NCBI RefSeq assembly: GCF_000993805.1
Contig: NZ_CP009961.1
Span: 1,106,453 to 1,170,452 of the forward strand
DNA: 64,000 nucleotides
From: Thermofilum uzonense
GTDB taxonomy: Archaea > Thermoproteota > Thermoprotei > Thermofilales > Thermofilaceae
Direction of reading: 5' to 3'
Positions 17,426 through 26,042 of the stretch are shown here, in pieces (positions within the stretch are counted from its first letter, which is position 1; every line of letters starts with the position of its first letter). The notes beneath the pieces were generated by a model. That model did not search any database and was not told the DNA's origin. It saw nothing but the letters and a program-made list of their open reading frames with translations. The translations under genes and the position numbers were made by a program.

Positions 17426-18618
17426 TGTAGCAGCACCCTCCTCCTGTATCCAACTTCTATCAATATTTTTTCTTTCAATGAAAAGTTCTTCTTTCCTTCC
17501 AGCTTGACACGGATATATTTGTCGTCTATATTTAGCTCAAGAACACGCGTGTGTGCTATCTTCTCGATCATCTCACGAGCCTCGTCCGGATCAATCTTTG
17601 TCTTTATTTTAGGGCATTGGACGGGGCATAAAGTGCAGAATCTTCCGTCAATATAGTCTAGGCCAGGGCATGGCGCGCGTATACCATCATAGAGCATAGC
17701 AGTATAGTTGTTTGCACAACACGCGCTGAGAAAAGGAACTAAACCCTTTTCCCGTACTACTTCGACGGCTTGCCTCTTTATATCACTGACATCTACGGAT
17801 AGCTGTACCCCCCTTCTTAGAACCCCTTTAACCCTTTCACGTATTTGCGTGGTTTGGAAGCCAGCCTTCTCCAGCCGCTCAAGAATCATAGGTGTTATTC
17901 GTAGACCACCGATAACAACTCCAATGGCTCCGGCTTGCTTGGCTTCATCAACTATCTCTTCGATCTCCTCAGTGTTTACCCCGGGTATAAGCGGCCTAAG
18001 AAAGAGCAAGGGATGTAGACCATTCTTTCTCATTAAGCGTATGGTTTCGAAACGCTTCTCCGGAGTTGGAGCGTTGGGCTCAAGCTTACGATAATAAGCC
18101 AGGGAAACGACTGTAACCAGAGGACTTATTGGAAGTTTCACGGATGCCAAAGCCTTTACCTGAGCCTCGGAGAGGGCTGCTTTTGTTGAAAACTGAGTGG
18201 GATTTCCAAGATGCTTACTGAATGAATGTATGTATTCCAGTGTCCGTGTGAAGGCATGCTCATCGACGAATGGTTCCCCGACGCTTCCTATAGCTATAAG
18301 GGATCCAAAACGGCCTGGCAGGAAGTAGGGGTTTAGCAGTAGAGCATAACTCATTTCGTCTCCGCTGAGTCCATAAACGTGGTAGTTTGAGAAGCTTACC
18401 CCCATCTCAGGCAGATAACAGTATGTGCAACCGTACTTGCAGCCAATCACGCTGTGAACTGTTACTCCGCAGGGTCGAGGTTTTTTCCTGGAATGGTAAT
18501 CACCTTTAACTTTCCTTTGACTTTCTGCGGGAAGCCGCTCTTCAAGCATTTTCAACAATAATGTCTTACGGTATAAGAAATCCTTCAGTGATAGCTCTAA
18601 AACCACCAATAGCACCAT
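17422..18618 (-). CDS. Radical SAM protein with second cysteine cluster
   Basis: Protein of 398 residues. The radical SAM cluster motif CX3CX2C is at C60, C64 and C67 (GCKYGCTYCYLPE), and the arrangement resembles COG1533-type (SPL-like) enzymes. The barrel continues with AIGSVGEPF and PLVTVVSLAYYRKLEPNAPTPEKR near 170-190. A second group of cysteines lies at about 295-345 (SACCANN, APCPGLDYIDGRFCTLCPVQCPK), compatible with an additional Fe-S cluster or zinc site. The reaction is unknown. It starts 13 bases after the ThrRS stop and overlaps DUF504. The extreme N terminus, MVLLVVLELSL, may be a few codons too long. Confidence 0.82.
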   Translation of the reverse strand: MVLLVVLELSLKDFLYRKTLLLKMLEERLPAESQRKVKGDYHSRKKPRPCGVTVHSVIGCKYGCTYCYLPEMGVSFSNYHVYGLSGDEMSYALLLNPYFLPGRFGSLIAIGSVGEPFVDEHAFTRTLEYIHSFSKHLGNPTQFSTKAALSEAQVKALASVKLPISPLVTVVSLAYYRKLEPNAPTPEKRFETIRLMRKNGLHPLLFLRPLIPGVNTEEIEEIVDEAKQAGAIGVVIGGLRITPMILERLEKAGFQTTQIRERVKGVLRRGVQLSVDVSDIKRQAVEVVREKGLVPFLSACCANNYTAMLYDGIRAPCPGLDYIDGRFCTLCPVQCPKIKTKIDPDEAREMIEKIAHTRVLELNIDDKYIRVKLEGKKNFSLKEKILIEVGYRRRVLLQ

Positions 18619-18631
18619 GAAGTGCTTTATG

Positions 18632-20461
18632 TTATCTGTAGCTGGGTCTCTTGCTGAGATATCTTGGGAGCATGGCTGAGACTTTGGGATAACCTTGTAA
18701 CTCCTTGTTTATTCTTTCGACTAGCTCCTCTAGGGTCATTTCGAGCTGTCCTTGACCTCGTATTCTCACACTCAGCTTGCCAGTCTCGGCCTCTTTTTTG
18801 CCAATAACAATCACGTAGGGGATCCATTTAACTTCGGCATCGCGAACACGTTTGCCGACACTTTCGTCTCGGTCATCAACATCTACGCGAACACCCTCTT
18901 TCTCAAATTTATCCGCGACCTCATCCGCGTTTTTGAGGTACTCTTTCGAGAACGGGATAACTCTTACCTGTACAGGAGCAAGCCATAACGGGAGGGAGGG
19001 TTGTTCTCCCCTCTTTGATTTTTGAGCAGCAGTGTCGAAGACAGCGAAGATGTAGCGTTCTATGGATCCGATGAGAGCGGTGTGTATTATGACAGGGTGT
19101 TTCCGCTCACCCTTCTCGTCCGTGTAGGTTATCCCGAAGCGCTCCGCATTACCGAAATCTATCTGAAATGTACCTATTTCTCTAGGCCTACCAAGCTCGT
19201 CAATTATGTTGTACTCTATGTTCAGGAACCAGTAATACTTGCCTTCAGGGACAAAGTGGAGAAGTACGGGCTTCCCCTCCATCTCTACAAGTTTCCTGAG
19301 ATATTCCTTGTGTCCATCTAGGAATGACCTTGTGAGATTATATATACTCACGTAGTCTCTGCCGAGCCTTCTCATTTCCTCATATATCTTCCTATGAACC
19401 AAGAAAGAGACTTCCTGGGCCTGAGCTAGATCCCTGCAGAAGATGTGGAGATCAGGCATCGTGAACTTTCTAAGCCTAAAGCAGAGAAGGAGTTCTCCAG
19501 GCTGTTCTAGGCGGTAGCTGTCGGCGATCTCTAACATGCCTAGAGGCAGGTCCCTATAGCTTATCTCCCAGTCCTTGATCATCGCGAATTGTTGATGACA
19601 GGCAGCGTATCTTAGGACCAGCTTCTTTTCATCGACTTCGAACTGGTAAAGCCTATCGCCAAATAGTTGAGCATGTTGAAGAACCGGCTTGTATTCCAAG
19701 TTGAATGTATTAGTGCCTCTAACCTTATATACAGGTATACCTAAGCTACGACATACTTGCCAAGCATATTCTGAAACAGCCTCCACCATTATTGTAGCCT
19801 CAGGTCCATACCGCATATGACCAAGGTCACTCATAGGCTCCCATTCAAATCCAAACTTTTTACAATACTCGAGGAATTGAGGCTCCCCACCTTCACGTCT
19901 CCGCTTAAACACCTCCGACTCTAATAGTGCTACAAAGTCCGCTGGGAGGCCGCTGGGAAGCTCTTCAACACTAACTACCCTACCATCGGGGAACATAACC
20001 GCGAAGTCTTCGAAACCCCGCTTAGGAGGCTCTCCCGGTCTTATACTCCTCGAAAGCTCCGATAAAGGATGTCCATAGCAGTCAAGTGTGAAACGCTTAT
20101 ACCAGCCGAAGGGTGCTCTCTGAGTTTTTAGCCCCTTTTCTGAAAGTTGTGACTCTATCGACTTTAGTATTGCCAGGGCTTCACCGGGACTAGCTAGATT
20201 CTCTGACAAATGGGCATAGGGATAAACCACTACCTCTGAAGCCTTTACTCTTCTGAATACATCTTCTATTTCCCTAACCGCGGCACTAACAACACCGGGG
20301 TCACTAGAATCTCCCTCCTCGACTGTGACGAATACCACTAAGGCGTTTTCAGCCTTCCCAACCCTGCGCCCGTCAATATCCTCAGCACCCTCGAGGGCTT
20401 TCTCGCGCGCTTCGTACTCGAAGCTTTTAGCATGGATAAGGAGCAACTTCAACTCGTCCAC
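18632..20461 (-). CDS. thrS: Threonyl-tRNA synthetase, archaeal type with N-terminal editing domain
   Basis: Charges tRNA-Thr and is 609 residues long. The first 140 residues (KLLLIHAKSFEYEAREKALEGAE...) are the archaeal D-aminoacyl-tRNA-deacylase-like editing domain. The class II core follows with GPEATIMVEAV, motif 2 around LLCFRLRKFTMPDLHIF, and motif 3 GSIERYIFAVFD. The anticodon-binding domain is at about 495-600 (LPLWLAPVQVRVIPFS). Several crenarchaea split catalysis and editing into two proteins; here they are joined. It leads an operon with radical SAM and DUF504 genes downstream, and a cysteine-rich small gene sits 45 bases upstream. Confidence 0.95.
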   Translation of the reverse strand: MDELKLLLIHAKSFEYEAREKALEGAEDIDGRRVGKAENALVVFVTVEEGDSSDPGVVSAAVREIEDVFRRVKASEVVVYPYAHLSENLASPGEALAILKSIESQLSEKGLKTQRAPFGWYKRFTLDCYGHPLSELSRSIRPGEPPKRGFEDFAVMFPDGRVVSVEELPSGLPADFVALLESEVFKRRREGGEPQFLEYCKKFGFEWEPMSDLGHMRYGPEATIMVEAVSEYAWQVCRSLGIPVYKVRGTNTFNLEYKPVLQHAQLFGDRLYQFEVDEKKLVLRYAACHQQFAMIKDWEISYRDLPLGMLEIADSYRLEQPGELLLCFRLRKFTMPDLHIFCRDLAQAQEVSFLVHRKIYEEMRRLGRDYVSIYNLTRSFLDGHKEYLRKLVEMEGKPVLLHFVPEGKYYWFLNIEYNIIDELGRPREIGTFQIDFGNAERFGITYTDEKGERKHPVIIHTALIGSIERYIFAVFDTAAQKSKRGEQPSLPLWLAPVQVRVIPFSKEYLKNADEVADKFEKEGVRVDVDDRDESVGKRVRDAEVKWIPYVIVIGKKEAETGKLSVRIRGQGQLEMTLEELVERINKELQGYPKVSAMLPRYLSKRPSYR

Positions 20462-20506
20462 CCCTCTTACAGAATAAATATTCTTGAGCCTAACCTATAC
20501 TTTTCG

Positions 20507-20848
20507 CTATTCGAGGTCGTTCACCCTAGATCCAAGCTTCTTGAGCTTATTCCGCAACTTGCTATAGACCTGCCTGTCCAGGACCTTCGCTTCTTCCTCG
20601 ATAGAGAACTCCTCTTCCGTCTTTTTGGGTTGCACCATCTCCAGTTTAAGCCTGCAGGTTCCATCAGGTAACAGGGCGTGCCTTGAACAGCCAGCGAACT
20701 GGCACCTGTATCCAATGCAAGTATCGCCCGTCCATGAACAAAAAGCTTCAAGTCCCCGCTTGGTACGCCTGTAGATCAGAGCGTTCTTGTAGCAGGTGAA
20801 AGCTTTGAAGGGGCAAAGTGGGGAACAACTCACGTCATTCTTTTGCAT
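20507..20848 (-). CDS. Cysteine-rich small protein, function unknown
   Basis: Protein of 113 residues. Cysteines lie at 8, 12, 19, 37, 44, 49, 54 and 65, all in the N-terminal two thirds, followed by a highly charged helical tail (EEEFSIEEEAKVLDRQVYSKLRNKLKKLGSRV). Eight cysteines in this spacing suggest two metal sites or an Fe-S cluster; the CPFKAFTCY and CIGYRCQFAGC segments are the core. I do not recognise the family. GGGGAAT lies upstream of the ATG. It is 45 bases ahead of thrS on the same strand and may share its transcript. Confidence 0.65.
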   Translation of the reverse strand: MQKNDVSCSPLCPFKAFTCYKNALIYRRTKRGLEAFCSWTGDTCIGYRCQFAGCSRHALLPDGTCRLKLEMVQPKKTEEEFSIEEEAKVLDRQVYSKLRNKLKKLGSRVNDLE

Positions 20849-20918
20849 AAAATTCCCCGCATAGCATTTTACACTCTCAGACGAGATTATTGAACTTTAC
20901 TCTCTCTAAAGTTTAAAA

Positions 20919-21827
20919 TTATACAAGTGTTAGTGGCTCATATCCATTTTTTACTAGAAACTCGTTTAGTTCGCTTAACGTAGGTGAAGAATGTGCCCCA
21001 ACCCGAGTCGCTTTTAATGCGCCGGCAGCATTTGCTACTAGGAGACACTGTTCAAGGGAGAAGCCGAGTTTCCACGCAACGAGAAATGCCGCATTAAACG
21101 CGTCTCCAGCCCCAGTAGTGTCTACAGCGTGCACTTTAAACGCTGGAACCCCAATGCCGAGTTTAGGCAAACGAGATCCCAAGCTACCCTCTTTTAAAAC
21201 TAATAGCCCATTAAACTGTGAGTCTAGGTATTCAGGTCCAAGGGTTTCATATTCCCTTTTATTCACAAATAAAATATCAACCATCCTCAGCGTTTCCCGA
21301 ACGTATGAAAATCCTTTAGATGCTATCGTCATTCCTGGATCATAGCTTGTTGTAACTCCTTTACTCTTAGCTATCTCGAACACCCAAGACGTGTATTCAG
21401 GCTTCGTGCTGCTTAAATGGACGTGTTCAACTCCTCTTAGAGCCTCCTCGAGATTCAGGAAGCCGGGAGTTAAATCTGTATTTGCTCCACGAAGGGCGAC
21501 CATCGCCCTATCCCCATTTGAATCAAGCAGTATTATTACCCGTCCCGTTGGTTTAGAAGATCTGACTATCCACTTCGTATCAACACCCTCCCTTGAAAAA
21601 TTATCGAGTATGAAGTCTCCTTGCTTATCGCCGCCAACCGCGCCGATGAAAAATACCTTTACGCCTAGCTTCGCCATAGCCACCGCAACATTGGAGGCTG
21701 CACCACCCACTCTTTGAAAGTAGTCTTTTGCTTCCTGTGCCTCATCCGCTCTGGGTATGCTATCCACTAGATAGTACTCGTCAATGCTGGCATTCCCTGA
21801 GACGGCAAAGACGAGTTTAGGATCCAC
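20919..21827 (-). CDS. PfkB-family (ribokinase-like) carbohydrate kinase
   Basis: Sugar or nucleoside kinase of 302 residues. Family features are a GNASIDEYY N terminus, GGAASNVAVAMAKLG near 42-56, ATP-binding elements, and the catalytic signature DTTGAGDAFNAAF with base D242. The substrate cannot be fixed from sequence; archaeal relatives include ribokinase, ADP/ATP-dependent fructokinase-like, 2-keto-3-deoxygluconate and nucleoside kinases. The start is GTG, and TATA-like AAATACATATTC at 21844-21855 predicts transcription starting at or next to it, so the gene is probably leaderless. Confidence 0.88.
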   Translation of the reverse strand: MDPKLVFAVSGNASIDEYYLVDSIPRADEAQEAKDYFQRVGGAASNVAVAMAKLGVKVFFIGAVGGDKQGDFILDNFSREGVDTKWIVRSSKPTGRVIILLDSNGDRAMVALRGANTDLTPGFLNLEEALRGVEHVHLSSTKPEYTSWVFEIAKSKGVTTSYDPGMTIASKGFSYVRETLRMVDILFVNKREYETLGPEYLDSQFNGLLVLKEGSLGSRLPKLGIGVPAFKVHAVDTTGAGDAFNAAFLVAWKLGFSLEQCLLVANAAGALKATRVGAHSSPTLSELNEFLVKNGYEPLTLV

Positions 21828-21843
21828 TTTTTTAAGGACGAAG

Positions 21844-21855
21844 AATATGTATTTC
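21844..21855 (-). promoter_or_regulatory. TATA box of the PfkB-family kinase gene
   Basis: On the minus strand AAATACATATTC is centred near 21850, about 25 bases before the GTG start. This supports a leaderless mRNA and the use of GTG. Confidence 0.4.
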
Positions 21856-21948
21856 TGTCTTACGTGCAGTGAACCCTGGGAGACTATACTTGTTACATAA
21901 GAACAAAAATATAACGTGGACCTGTCACCTATAGATTAGGGGTTGATA

Positions 21949-22521
21949 TTGGGAGAAGACACGAAAAAACTGGCAGAAATAAAGGAATTTCTCGAGAGAA
22001 GGCTTGAGGAACTGCGTCACGAAGAACAGCTTATTGAGGAGATGCTAAATCTCGTCAACCAAGCTCTCTCATCTGCGAGTTTCATCAGGGCTTCAGAGCT
22101 TGTATCTAGGCCCCAACCCGCTGTTGAGCAACAAAGACAATCTCCGCCGGTGCAAAAAGGGGAGGCGATAGAAGAATCTGTAATAACCGCGACCCCTACA
22201 GGCGAACATTTGGCACGCATCCTCGTATATCCCAACATCATTGAGATTTTGTTTGAAAAAGAATTTCAATCATCTACGCCTCCTTTTGAGTCTTTCTTTT
22301 TGAGAAAGGTCCTGGAAGGATTCAAGAGAAAAGCCGAAGACTCCGTCGCGAAAGGTGAGAAAGCTCCAGATGAGATATTTGACTATGAGATCATCCAAGA
22401 TAAGGGAGTTTTAAAGAAGATTATAATAAGGAACTATGGCGACAAGAAGGTCATAAACGAGATCAAAAGTACTTTACGTTGGACTTTGAATAAAATGCTT
22501 TCCAGATCCTCGTCCGAGTAA
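21949..22521 (+). CDS. Uncharacterised protein with N-terminal coiled coil
   Basis: Residues 1-50 (EDTKKLAEIKEFLERRLEELRHEEQ and on) form a coiled coil. A proline/glutamine-rich linker to about 80 follows, then an alpha/beta C-terminal domain (HLARILVYPNIIEILFEKEF, FDYEIIQDKGVLKKIIIRNYG). I recognise no enzyme motif. Of two in-frame TTG codons, the one at 21949 is preferred because AGGGGT at 21938-21943 is correctly spaced before it, while the TTG at 21943 lies within that ribosome-binding sequence. It converges head-on with the ligase gene, whose stop abuts its own. Confidence 0.65.
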   Translation: MGEDTKKLAEIKEFLERRLEELRHEEQLIEEMLNLVNQALSSASFIRASELVSRPQPAVEQQRQSPPVQKGEAIEESVITATPTGEHLARILVYPNIIEILFEKEFQSSTPPFESFFLRKVLEGFKRKAEDSVAKGEKAPDEIFDYEIIQDKGVLKKIIIRNYGDKKVINEIKSTLRWTLNKMLSRSSSE

Positions 22522-24327
22522 TCAGGCCTGAACCACTGTTTTCCTCTGGGACTTATACATTTCTATCAGCTCAGACTCAGTAGTAGCTTGCTCGGGTTTT
22601 TTGTCAAACCTATAACGACCCGTGAACCTGGGGAACCTCACTGCTAGACCCGAATCTGGCTCTATTTTTCCGAGCGCGCAGGTGTGAAGAGGACTCAGAG
22701 TAATTTCCGCTCCGATAATCTCGAGTACAACGGCTGGGACAAACCACACATCAGCCTCTAGTTTTGAAACCACACGTGGGTGACGGTGCGGGATTTTGTA
22801 GGGCTCTAGGAGCTTTGGCAGGTTTGCTAAGTCCTCGTCGGTGAAACCAGAGCCAACTTTGCAAACCGTTTTAAACGTGTCGCTGTTAGGGTCATAGGCT
22901 GCCATCAGCAGGGCTCCATAGGTTCCGGCACGTTTTCCTCTACCATGGAAAGCTCCAACCACGACAAGGTCCACTGTGTCTGTCATCTCCATCCTGTAGT
23001 CCCGCTTGAACTTTATCCACAACCAGCCTCTAGCTCCCATCTGGTATATGCTCTGATTCCCAGTGGATTTACACATTACTCCTTCACATCCTTCGCTTAT
23101 GGCCTCCTCGAAGAAGAGCATGAGGTCTTTTACATTATCAACGAGTTTAGCCTGGGAGAGGAGTATGTTCTCGTCCCGCGGTGGCGTTATAGATTCAAGT
23201 ATTTTTCTTCTTTCCGGGAGGGGCTTTTCGATTAGCTCCTCTCCATTAAGGTAGACTATGTCAAAGAGATATACTCTAACCGGGTACTCCTCCATCGCTT
23301 TCTTAACATCATACTTGCGGCGCCTGTGCATGAGCTCCTGGAAGGGCAGCATGTCTCCCGTGTCTGGGTTATAAGCTACTATTTCTCCCTCTACTATAAA
23401 CTCATCTGCCTTTAGTGTTAACATGAAGTTCACGACGTCTGGGTAGTGGCTTGTTATGTTTTCAAGACGCCTGCTAAAAAGCCAGACCTTATCACCTTTC
23501 CTGTGGGCTTGAACACGTTCACCGTCATACTTGAACTCGGCTAGACATGATCCTCCCAGCTTTTCTAGAATCTCGCCGGGATCACCCAGTCTCTCAGCCA
23601 ACATTGGGAGAATAGGTACTCCAACCTCGATCCTTATCGATCTCACAGCCTCTAAGCCCTTCTCCGCAAGTGTACGCGCAATAAAGCCTAGATCGGGCCT
23701 CCGCGTGTATGCCCTCTCGAGAACGTCGCGTGCCGACTTTGTGCCTGTGAAGGCTACAGCCAGGGCGTCCAGAATTGTCATGTCAGCTATACCAAGGCGA
23801 AGCTTACCCGTGACTGTCCTAACGATATACTTCGCCTCCTTCGGTGAGGCATCTGATAGGAGGCTTGCAAGCGTGTTGATTTTTGTATCCTGGCTTCCCT
23901 CCCCTGAAGCCAGTGCTATCTTCATCAGCGAGTTATAAACATGGGAGACCATCAACTCACGTTTACCAGTTTCTTCTCCTATGTAGCCTAAGAGACCGGC
24001 GGACTGTCTGGGCTTAGAGAGGAGTTCTTCCGCTACTAAGCCAGGATCCCCGGTTTTCTTGTAGAGTTCCTCGACAGATTTGAGAGAGACACCGCTAGCC
24101 TTAGAGATTGCCCTTAAAGTAAGCTTTTCGGCAACGCCGAGCTCTACTCCTTCGTAGTCCGGTCGTAGCTGTCCCTGTGTTAGATATATAACCTTGTCTA
24201 AGACATTGGTGGGAGTCTTTTTGAACAAGGCCACGAGATAATCTGTCATGGCTAGCCTGCTTGTTGTCGCCTCGATTTTCTCGTAGAAATCGACTAGGAC
24301 ACCATATGGAAGGTCATTCTGCTCCAT
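22522..24327 (-). CDS. lig: ATP-dependent DNA ligase
   Basis: Seals nicks in replication and repair and has 601 residues, the normal archaeal LigI-like size. The N-terminal DNA-binding domain covers roughly 1-220. The adenylation domain carries the nucleophile K266 in EFKYDGERVQ, then FSRRLENIT, EGEIVAY, EGVMCK and the WIKFKRDY motif V. The OB domain ends with RFPRFTGRYRFDKKPEQATT. A TATA-like sequence lies just upstream of the ATG. PCNA, its usual partner, is encoded elsewhere in this window. The final residues lack an obvious PIP box. Confidence 0.96.
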   Translation of the reverse strand: MEQNDLPYGVLVDFYEKIEATTSRLAMTDYLVALFKKTPTNVLDKVIYLTQGQLRPDYEGVELGVAEKLTLRAISKASGVSLKSVEELYKKTGDPGLVAEELLSKPRQSAGLLGYIGEETGKRELMVSHVYNSLMKIALASGEGSQDTKINTLASLLSDASPKEAKYIVRTVTGKLRLGIADMTILDALAVAFTGTKSARDVLERAYTRRPDLGFIARTLAEKGLEAVRSIRIEVGVPILPMLAERLGDPGEILEKLGGSCLAEFKYDGERVQAHRKGDKVWLFSRRLENITSHYPDVVNFMLTLKADEFIVEGEIVAYNPDTGDMLPFQELMHRRRKYDVKKAMEEYPVRVYLFDIVYLNGEELIEKPLPERRKILESITPPRDENILLSQAKLVDNVKDLMLFFEEAISEGCEGVMCKSTGNQSIYQMGARGWLWIKFKRDYRMEMTDTVDLVVVGAFHGRGKRAGTYGALLMAAYDPNSDTFKTVCKVGSGFTDEDLANLPKLLEPYKIPHRHPRVVSKLEADVWFVPAVVLEIIGAEITLSPLHTCALGKIEPDSGLAVRFPRFTGRYRFDKKPEQATTESELIEMYKSQRKTVVQA

Positions 24328-24432
24328 AATCGCCCTTATATTATTTGTACAGAAGGATGTTTAAAGGTTTAGTCGCGTCTGGGTTGGGGTTAGGGTTGAA
24401 GCTTTGGCCCTTGTTTACCTCAATATTGCTGC

Positions 24433-25314
24433 TTAGGTGCGGGGTTTGCGTCTGCCACAAGGGGGGTTTGTAGGATCTGGAACGTTGACGTGTAGAAGTT
24501 TACACCTACTCTTGGCCTGGTCGTAGAATACGCAAGTAAAGCATGTTCCTGTTAGATCACTTATGCCTGGTTGTGGTTTCTCCTGTCTCTGCATTTGTGG
24601 CGCGGGTTTAGGCTGTGGGGGTGGAGTTTGTTGTACTGGAGGTTGAACTGTAGGTGAGGGGTGAGGTCTAGATGGCTGGGCTTGTGGGGCGGGGGAAACA
24701 GGGGGGGTTGGATACTTGGGGGGAGCGGTTTGCCTGGGAGGGGGCTGCTGTTCAGGCTGTATAGCTTTCGGCTGCGGCCTTGCAGGTCTTATTGGTTTTT
24801 CCTCTAGTTCAACAGGAGCGAGCTCTATAGGTGGTGGTTCTTTCTGTGTTTCCACGACAGGTGGCGTTGGCGGTTTTTCGGGGGTGGTTGTGGGAGGGGG
24901 TTGCTTGGCCTGTACGGGGGGTTTAGTTGGTTGCACGGGCTTGAGTTCTAATGGCTGCTGGCTTTCTAGAGCCGGAATGTTTGCGAGGTCAGGCGATAAG
25001 CCCTGAATAAGGAGTTTTATCTCTTCTCTGCCTAGATATCGGCCCTCAACGACCTTCTCACCGTCTACCACTACTGCTGGAATGGCACTGATCCCGTACT
25101 TCTTGAACTCAGCCGTATAGATGCCCCCGAAGAGCTCATCCAGATTTTCAAGCCATTCCTGGTATTTAGAGGGGTCTTTAAGATTCATTAAGAGCCTAAC
25201 CGCGAGGCGTGGCCGCTGCTGTTTCGGTATAACGTTTAGCTCGGCCTTAAAGGCTTCCAGCATGGCCTGTGCCTCGGGTGTGCGTGGTAGGAAGACCTTT
25301 ATCTCTTTGACCAC
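24433..25314 (-). CDS. Thioredoxin-like domain / proline-rich linker / four-cysteine tail protein
   Basis: Protein of 293 residues with three parts. Residues 1-105 look like a thioredoxin or glutaredoxin fold (KEIKVFLPRTPEAQAML, then YGISAIPAVVVDGEKVVEGRYLG with a cis-proline-like IPA) but lack the CxxC active site. Residues 115-250 are almost entirely proline, glutamine, lysine and threonine. The end has C258, C261, C271 and C286 in a CFTC...C...PPC arrangement that could hold an Fe-S cluster or zinc. Start is GTG with a GGTGG site. I know no characterised protein of this architecture; function unknown. Confidence 0.7.
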   Translation of the reverse strand: MVKEIKVFLPRTPEAQAMLEAFKAELNVIPKQQRPRLAVRLLMNLKDPSKYQEWLENLDELFGGIYTAEFKKYGISAIPAVVVDGEKVVEGRYLGREEIKLLIQGLSPDLANIPALESQQPLELKPVQPTKPPVQAKQPPPTTTPEKPPTPPVVETQKEPPPIELAPVELEEKPIRPARPQPKAIQPEQQPPPRQTAPPKYPTPPVSPAPQAQPSRPHPSPTVQPPVQQTPPPQPKPAPQMQRQEKPQPGISDLTGTCFTCVFYDQAKSRCKLLHVNVPDPTNPPCGRRKPRT

Positions 25315-25397
25315 CTAGCCCACCACTAAACCTTATGTTTTCTAGGAAGAACCTGATAATTAAGTTATCTTTTCGATACTTTCAATCTGGTGGAAAA

Positions 25398-26042
25398 CTA
25401 GGGGAAGAACTCGAGTATCCTTTCAGTAACTTCGCCTCCTGGCGTAACTTCGACGAATATTTGGGACTGAAAAGTATAAACCTTGAGCTTTCCGGACCTC
25501 CAGAAGTCTTCAGGGAGGCCGGCCTTAAGGCAAGCATAGCTTAGGTATTCTTCAACGTCCCAGCCCTCCTCTACAGGAACCTGGGGTAAGAGCAGGCCAC
25601 GGGCCATTCCGTGTTCGACTAAGAGTCCGTCTCTGCCGATCTTTATCTTTCCTATGAGCTCTTTATAGTCAGAGTATATTAAAGGTTCGGGCTTTGTCAG
25701 AACGCTGACCTCAAAGATTATTTCATCCAGTTCACGGGGGGTTACTGGGGGGAATCTAGGATCCTCTGTTGCGGCTGCGACGGCCGCGCGTATCGTTGCC
25801 TCGGCTAGAGGGAAGAGGGGTTCAGGGTAGCCGATGCACCCTCTAAGTTCGCGCCTAGCCTGCCTTGTGACTGGGTTCACCTCTATACGTTCAAGAGTTA
25901 CGAAGACACCGGATTTCTCTAGAAGTTTTACAGGCGTATCTCGAGGTGGCTCAATTATGACAGCCCTGTTAAGGTACTCTTCAACAGCCCTTCTGGCAAG
26001 ACTAACGAGGAACTTGCCTTCTTCAACAGATAGTTTTTCCAT
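25398..26042 (-). CDS. AMMECR1-family protein
   Basis: Protein of 214 residues. The family hallmark RGCIGYPEP near 80 and the following AATEDPRFPPVTPRELDEIIFEVSVLT identify AMMECR1 domain proteins, conserved from archaea to humans. Their biochemical role is unsettled; a nucleotide- or substrate-binding cleft near the RGCIG motif is seen in structures. The ATG lies 20 bases inside the end of the upstream Mut7-C gene, so it is translationally coupled as the last gene of the RecA-like/RqcH operon. Confidence 0.92.
   Translation of the reverse strand: MEKLSVEEGKFLVSLARRAVEEYLNRAVIIEPPRDTPVKLLEKSGVFVTLERIEVNPVTRQARRELRGCIGYPEPLFPLAEATIRAAVAAATEDPRFPPVTPRELDEIIFEVSVLTKPEPLIYSDYKELIGKIKIGRDGLLVEHGMARGLLLPQVPVEEGWDVEEYLSYACLKAGLPEDFWRSGKLKVYTFQSQIFVEVTPGGEVTERILEFFP

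Noticed and set aside
20521..20751. 76-codon minus-strand frame overlapping the cysteine-rich gene
   Set aside because: Alternative frame of the same region; the 113-residue frame has the patterned cysteines and a ribosome-binding site.
24381..24398. Telomere-like run GGGTTGGGGTTAGGGTTG between the ligase and the proline-rich protein genes
   Set aside because: Only three irregular G-rich units in an intergenic promoter region of a circular-type archaeal chromosome; no longer array, so chance is the simplest explanation.
24716..25006. Glycine-rich 96-codon plus-strand frame
   Set aside because: Direct reverse complement of the proline-rich linker (CCx codons read as GGx), so a composition artefact.
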